A stretch of 64,000 nucleotides of DNA from Rubrivirga sp. SAORIC476 (GTDB lineage: Bacteria; Bacteroidota; Rhodothermia; Rhodothermales; Rubricoccaceae), in NCBI RefSeq assembly GCF_002283555.1, contig NZ_MVOI01000006.1, positions 124,001 through 188,000 on the forward strand. The letters are read 5' to 3'. The notes below the pieces were generated by a model, which worked only from the letters and a program-made list of their open reading frames with translations, did not search any database and was not told the DNA's origin. The translations under genes and the position numbers were made by a program. The first letter of the stretch is position 1, and the number at the start of each line of letters is the position of its first letter. Positions 61,781 through 64,000 of this stretch are shown here, one piece after another.

Positions 61781-62251
61781 TTACCGCCGGAACAGCGACC
61801 CGACGAGCGCGACGACGGCGGTGTAGAGCGCGCCGCCGAGCCAGAGGCCGAAGACGAGGAACGGCGTCCGCGTGCTCTGGTCGAGCGCCAGCACGATGGT
61901 CAGCAGTCCGTTGTGGACGACCGCGATCACGAACGCGCCGACGAACGCCTGGACGGGCGTCAGTCTCAGGTTGTCTCCCTGTTCGGAGCGGAACAGGCCG
62001 ATCACGAAGCCCATGATGGTCTTCAGGACGGTGTTGAGACCCAGCACGTCGGGCATCACGAGCAGGTCCATCGCCAGCCCGGCCCCGAAGCCCGCCGTCG
62101 CGCCCGCCACCCGGCCGCGCCGGAGGGCGATGTACGCGACGTAGAGCAGGACCACGTCCGGCCAGACATCCCAGAGCCGGAGGTTGCTCAGGAGCCACTG
62201 GAGCAGGACCACGGCCAGGCCCACGGCGACCTGGCGGAGCACATACGGCAT
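61781..62251 (-). CDS. mreD: Rod shape-determining protein MreD
   Basis: This 156-residue inner-membrane protein has about five hydrophobic helices (VAVGLAVVLLQWLL, VWPDVVLLYVAYIAL, GFGAGLAMDLL, AFVGAFVIAVVHNGLLTIVLAL, FGLWLGGALYTAVVAL), the PDVVLL and GFxxGLxxDL style motifs of MreD. MreD couples MreB filaments to cell-wall synthesis. mreB and mreC are not visible in the window. It is convergent with dapD and followed upstream by a TAGCTTCT box. Confidence 0.85.
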   Translation of the reverse strand: MPYVLRQVAVGLAVVLLQWLLSNLRLWDVWPDVVLLYVAYIALRRGRVAGATAGFGAGLAMDLLVMPDVLGLNTVLKTIMGFVIGLFRSEQGDNLRLTPVQAFVGAFVIAVVHNGLLTIVLALDQSTRTPFLVFGLWLGGALYTAVVALVGSLFRR

Positions 62252-62276
62252 GCGGACGAACGAGGAGAGGGGGGGG

Positions 62277-62284
62277 AGAAGCTA
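62277..62284 (-). promoter_or_regulatory. -7-like box (TAGCTTCT) before mreD
   Basis: The minus strand reads TAGCTTCT at 62284-62277, 25 nt before the mreD ATG. Confidence 0.35.
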
Positions 62285-62410
62285 CGGGAGTCCGCGCCTA
62301 CTCTCGTGGGCCGTGTCCGGTCCCGCCGCACCGCGAAGCCGCTCGGGAGTCCGCCTCGGTGCGGCCACCGGCCCCCTGCGGGTGAGGGGTTCGCGGGGCC
62401 TTCGTCGCGG

Positions 62411-63877
62411 CTACTCCTCGTCCGCCGGGACACGGCGGCCGGTGGCGAGGGCGCGCACGATGTCGTCCTGCGCCTGCGCGATCCGCCCGCCGCTGGTCGT
62501 GTAGTTGTTCGCCATCAACACGAACACGTACGGCGTCCCGCTCGGCCCGTCGACGTAGCCCGCGAGGCAGCGGACGGCCAGCAGCGAGCCGGTCTTGGCG
62601 CGGACCGGCACGCCTGAGAGCCGGTTGCGCAGCGTCGAGCCGGCGCCGCCGCCCTCGGGGAGCGACCGCCGGAACGCCCCGCTGGCGGGGTGGGCCCGCA
62701 TCGCGCGGAGGACGGCGCCCAGCGAGGCCGGCGTCACCATGTCCTTGCGCGAGAGGCCCGAGCCGTCGGCGAGGTAGAGGTCGCCGCCGTCGACGCCCGC
62801 CGCCGTCACGAACGCCTGCACGCGGTCCTCGGCGGTGTCCGTGTCGCCGCCGCCGATCGTGCGGAAGACCTGCTCGGCGTAGAGGTTGTCCGACTCGCGG
62901 TTGATGCGCTCCACGATCTCGTCGAGCGTCGGCGAGACGTAGGCCTGCAGCGGCTCGGCGCCGTCATAGGACGGCTTCTGCTGCGAGTCGTCCACGTCGA
63001 CGCGCACGGCGCGGGACACGTCGATGCCCGCTTCCTCCAGGCGCAACGCGAAGGCGTGGACGGCGAAGAGGGTCGGGTTGGCGACCGGGACGCGGAGCGT
63101 GCCGCGGTAGTTGGAGGGGACGCCGCCGCGGAGCACGAACGTGTCCGTCCCCAGCGTCCGCTCGATGTCGATGCGGCCCCCGCCGGACCGCGTCACGGCG
63201 TCGCCAGTGACGGCCGCGAAGCCGGGCGGGTCGGACTCGAAGCGCGGCGCCTGGCCCGGGCTCGTCCCCTCGATGCGGATGGAGACGAGGTTGTCGCCCC
63301 AGACGAGGCCGCCCGCGGGCGGCGCGTAGCTCTCGGTCGCGATGTGGGTCACGTCCCAGCCCTCGCCGTAGCGCGCGTCCTCGAACGCGTCGTCGTCGCC
63401 GATGATGCGGCCGTCGATGCGGCGGACGCCCGCGGCCACGAGCGCCTCGGCCCAGGTCTCGAGCGGGTCGCCGTGGCCCTCACTGCCGAAGGTGGGGTCG
63501 CCGGAGCCGCGGATGACGAGGTCGCCCCGGAGCGTGCCGTCGGCCGAGACCTCGCCGAAGTGGTAGAGGCGCGTCGTGTAGCGGAACGTCGGGCCGAGGC
63601 GGTCGAGGGCGACGGCGGTCGTGAACAGCTTCAGGTTGGAGGCCGGGAGCAGGTTCTTGTCCGCGTTGCGGCTCAGCACCACGCGCCCGTCGCGGGCGTC
63701 GCGGACCTCGATGCCCCAGATGGCCGACGGCAGGTCGGCGTCGGCCAGGATCTCGTCGATGATGGCGAGGGTCTGGGCCTCCTGTCCGTCGGCGTCGGCC
63801 TGGGAGGGCGGGGCGAGCCAGAGGACGGCCGCGACGGCGAGGACGAGGGACAGGGCGAGCGGCCAGGCGCGGGACAT
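62411..63877 (-). CDS. dacB: PBP4-type D-alanyl-D-alanine carboxypeptidase/endopeptidase
   Basis: This 488-residue periplasmic serine peptidase (S13 family) has a signal sequence at residues 4-26. Catalytic motifs are all present: SxxK as Ser80-Asn-Leu-Lys83 in LLPASNLKLF, SxN as RESDNLYAE (about 347), and KTG in VRAKTGSLLAV. It trims and cleaves peptidoglycan peptides. I choose the ATG at 63877 (a more upstream in-frame start at 63916 is unlikely). A TAGCTTG box lies 36 nt upstream. It is 159 nt upstream of mreD on the same strand. Confidence 0.95.
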   Translation of the reverse strand: MSRAWPLALSLVLAVAAVLWLAPPSQADADGQEAQTLAIIDEILADADLPSAIWGIEVRDARDGRVVLSRNADKNLLPASNLKLFTTAVALDRLGPTFRYTTRLYHFGEVSADGTLRGDLVIRGSGDPTFGSEGHGDPLETWAEALVAAGVRRIDGRIIGDDDAFEDARYGEGWDVTHIATESYAPPAGGLVWGDNLVSIRIEGTSPGQAPRFESDPPGFAAVTGDAVTRSGGGRIDIERTLGTDTFVLRGGVPSNYRGTLRVPVANPTLFAVHAFALRLEEAGIDVSRAVRVDVDDSQQKPSYDGAEPLQAYVSPTLDEIVERINRESDNLYAEQVFRTIGGGDTDTAEDRVQAFVTAAGVDGGDLYLADGSGLSRKDMVTPASLGAVLRAMRAHPASGAFRRSLPEGGGAGSTLRNRLSGVPVRAKTGSLLAVRCLAGYVDGPSGTPYVFVLMANNYTTSGGRIAQAQDDIVRALATGRRVPADEE

Positions 63878-63913
63878 CGGGGGACGGGTGGGGGGACCGG
63901 GAGCCAACGCGCC

Positions 63914-63920
63914 CAAGCTA
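63914..63920 (-). promoter_or_regulatory. -7-like box (TAGCTTG) before dacB
   Basis: The minus strand reads TAGCTTG at 63920-63914, 36 nt before the dacB ATG. Confidence 0.4.
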
Positions 63921-63971
63921 CCCGTCGTGCGCGCCTCGCTCGCGGAAAGCGGGACGGCGTCTGGCCCTGCC

Positions 63972-63989
63972 CCCCTCGGCGCCGAGGGG
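63972..63989. repeat. Perfect 18-bp palindrome at the right edge
   Basis: CCCCTCGGC (63972-63980) is the exact reverse complement of GCCGAGGGG (63981-63989). It is related in core to the CCGCCTCGG hairpins but lacks a loop; it may be an operator or part of a terminator cut by the window edge. Confidence 0.5.
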
Positions 63990-64000
63990 AGCCGCCTCGC

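Overview
The window is a gene-dense, very GC-rich chromosomal segment whose features point to the Bacteroidota/Rhodothermota side of the tree, most likely a marine Rubricoccaceae-like organism (Rubrivirga/Rubricoccus type). This assignment is inference from: a secreted protein with a type IX secretion (T9SS) C-terminal sorting domain; an AURKAIP1/COX24-type mini ribosomal protein; a BlaI-M56-TonB pair; C/T-rich leaders without Shine-Dalgarno sequences; many GTG starts; and a recurrent TAnCTT(T/C)G box 15-50 nt before start codons that resembles the Bacteroidota -7 promoter element. No phage, transposase, CRISPR or integrase was found, so this looks like core chromosome with lineage-specific islands.

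Left part (1-13.3 kb): a partial lipoprotein, a non-coding stretch ending in a perfect minus-strand terminator, a COX24-like 31-residue protein, YtxH, YaaA, uridine kinase, then a minus-strand series: type III pantothenate kinase, CorC/HlyC-type membrane protein, enoyl-CoA hydratase, a three-gene PspA locus, pyrimidine-nucleoside phosphorylase, ribosomal protein bL31, a small membrane protein and an M14 carboxypeptidase.

Centre-left (13.36-20.64 kb): the most unusual feature, six head-to-tail minus-strand genes joined by overlapping or abutting start/stop codons. They encode a glycine-rich T9SS-sorted protein, a small four-cysteine secreted protein, two paralogous two-cysteine subunit-like proteins, a PapD-like Ig-fold periplasmic protein, and an 870-residue predicted outer-membrane protein with Ig-like N-terminus and two C-terminal carboxypeptidase-regulatory-like domains. 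The logic resembles a chaperone-usher surface-fibre system but the parts look different. Its leader carries nested hairpins.

Middle (21-44.7 kb): a P1B-4-type metal ATPase with a His-rich linker, a methyltransferase, a DUF3124 lipoprotein, a short-chain dehydrogenase, asparagine synthase B behind an attenuator-like terminator, an orphan FtsX-type permease, queD-folE, a zinc-ribbon/transmembrane/PPC-like protein, an M23 peptidase, a PRC-barrel protein, DinB-like and lipoprotein genes, a deoxynucleoside kinase coupled to an outer-membrane barrel, BlaI/M56-TonB, an ECF sigma factor with a zinc-finger anti-sigma-like protein, and TerB.

Right part (44.7-64 kb): Tat-exported amidase, 3-methyladenine glycosylase, DUF2254 membrane protein, a pilin-like protein, fumarase C, panC-panD, a PDZ-MORN protein, ndk, tRNA-Ala(GGC), then aspartate-family biosynthesis (thrA fusion, dapB, dapA, dapD, with dapD preceded by eight heptamer repeats), mreD and a PBP4-type carboxypeptidase. 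Lysine/diaminopimelate synthesis therefore sits directly beside cell-wall shape and peptidoglycan genes.
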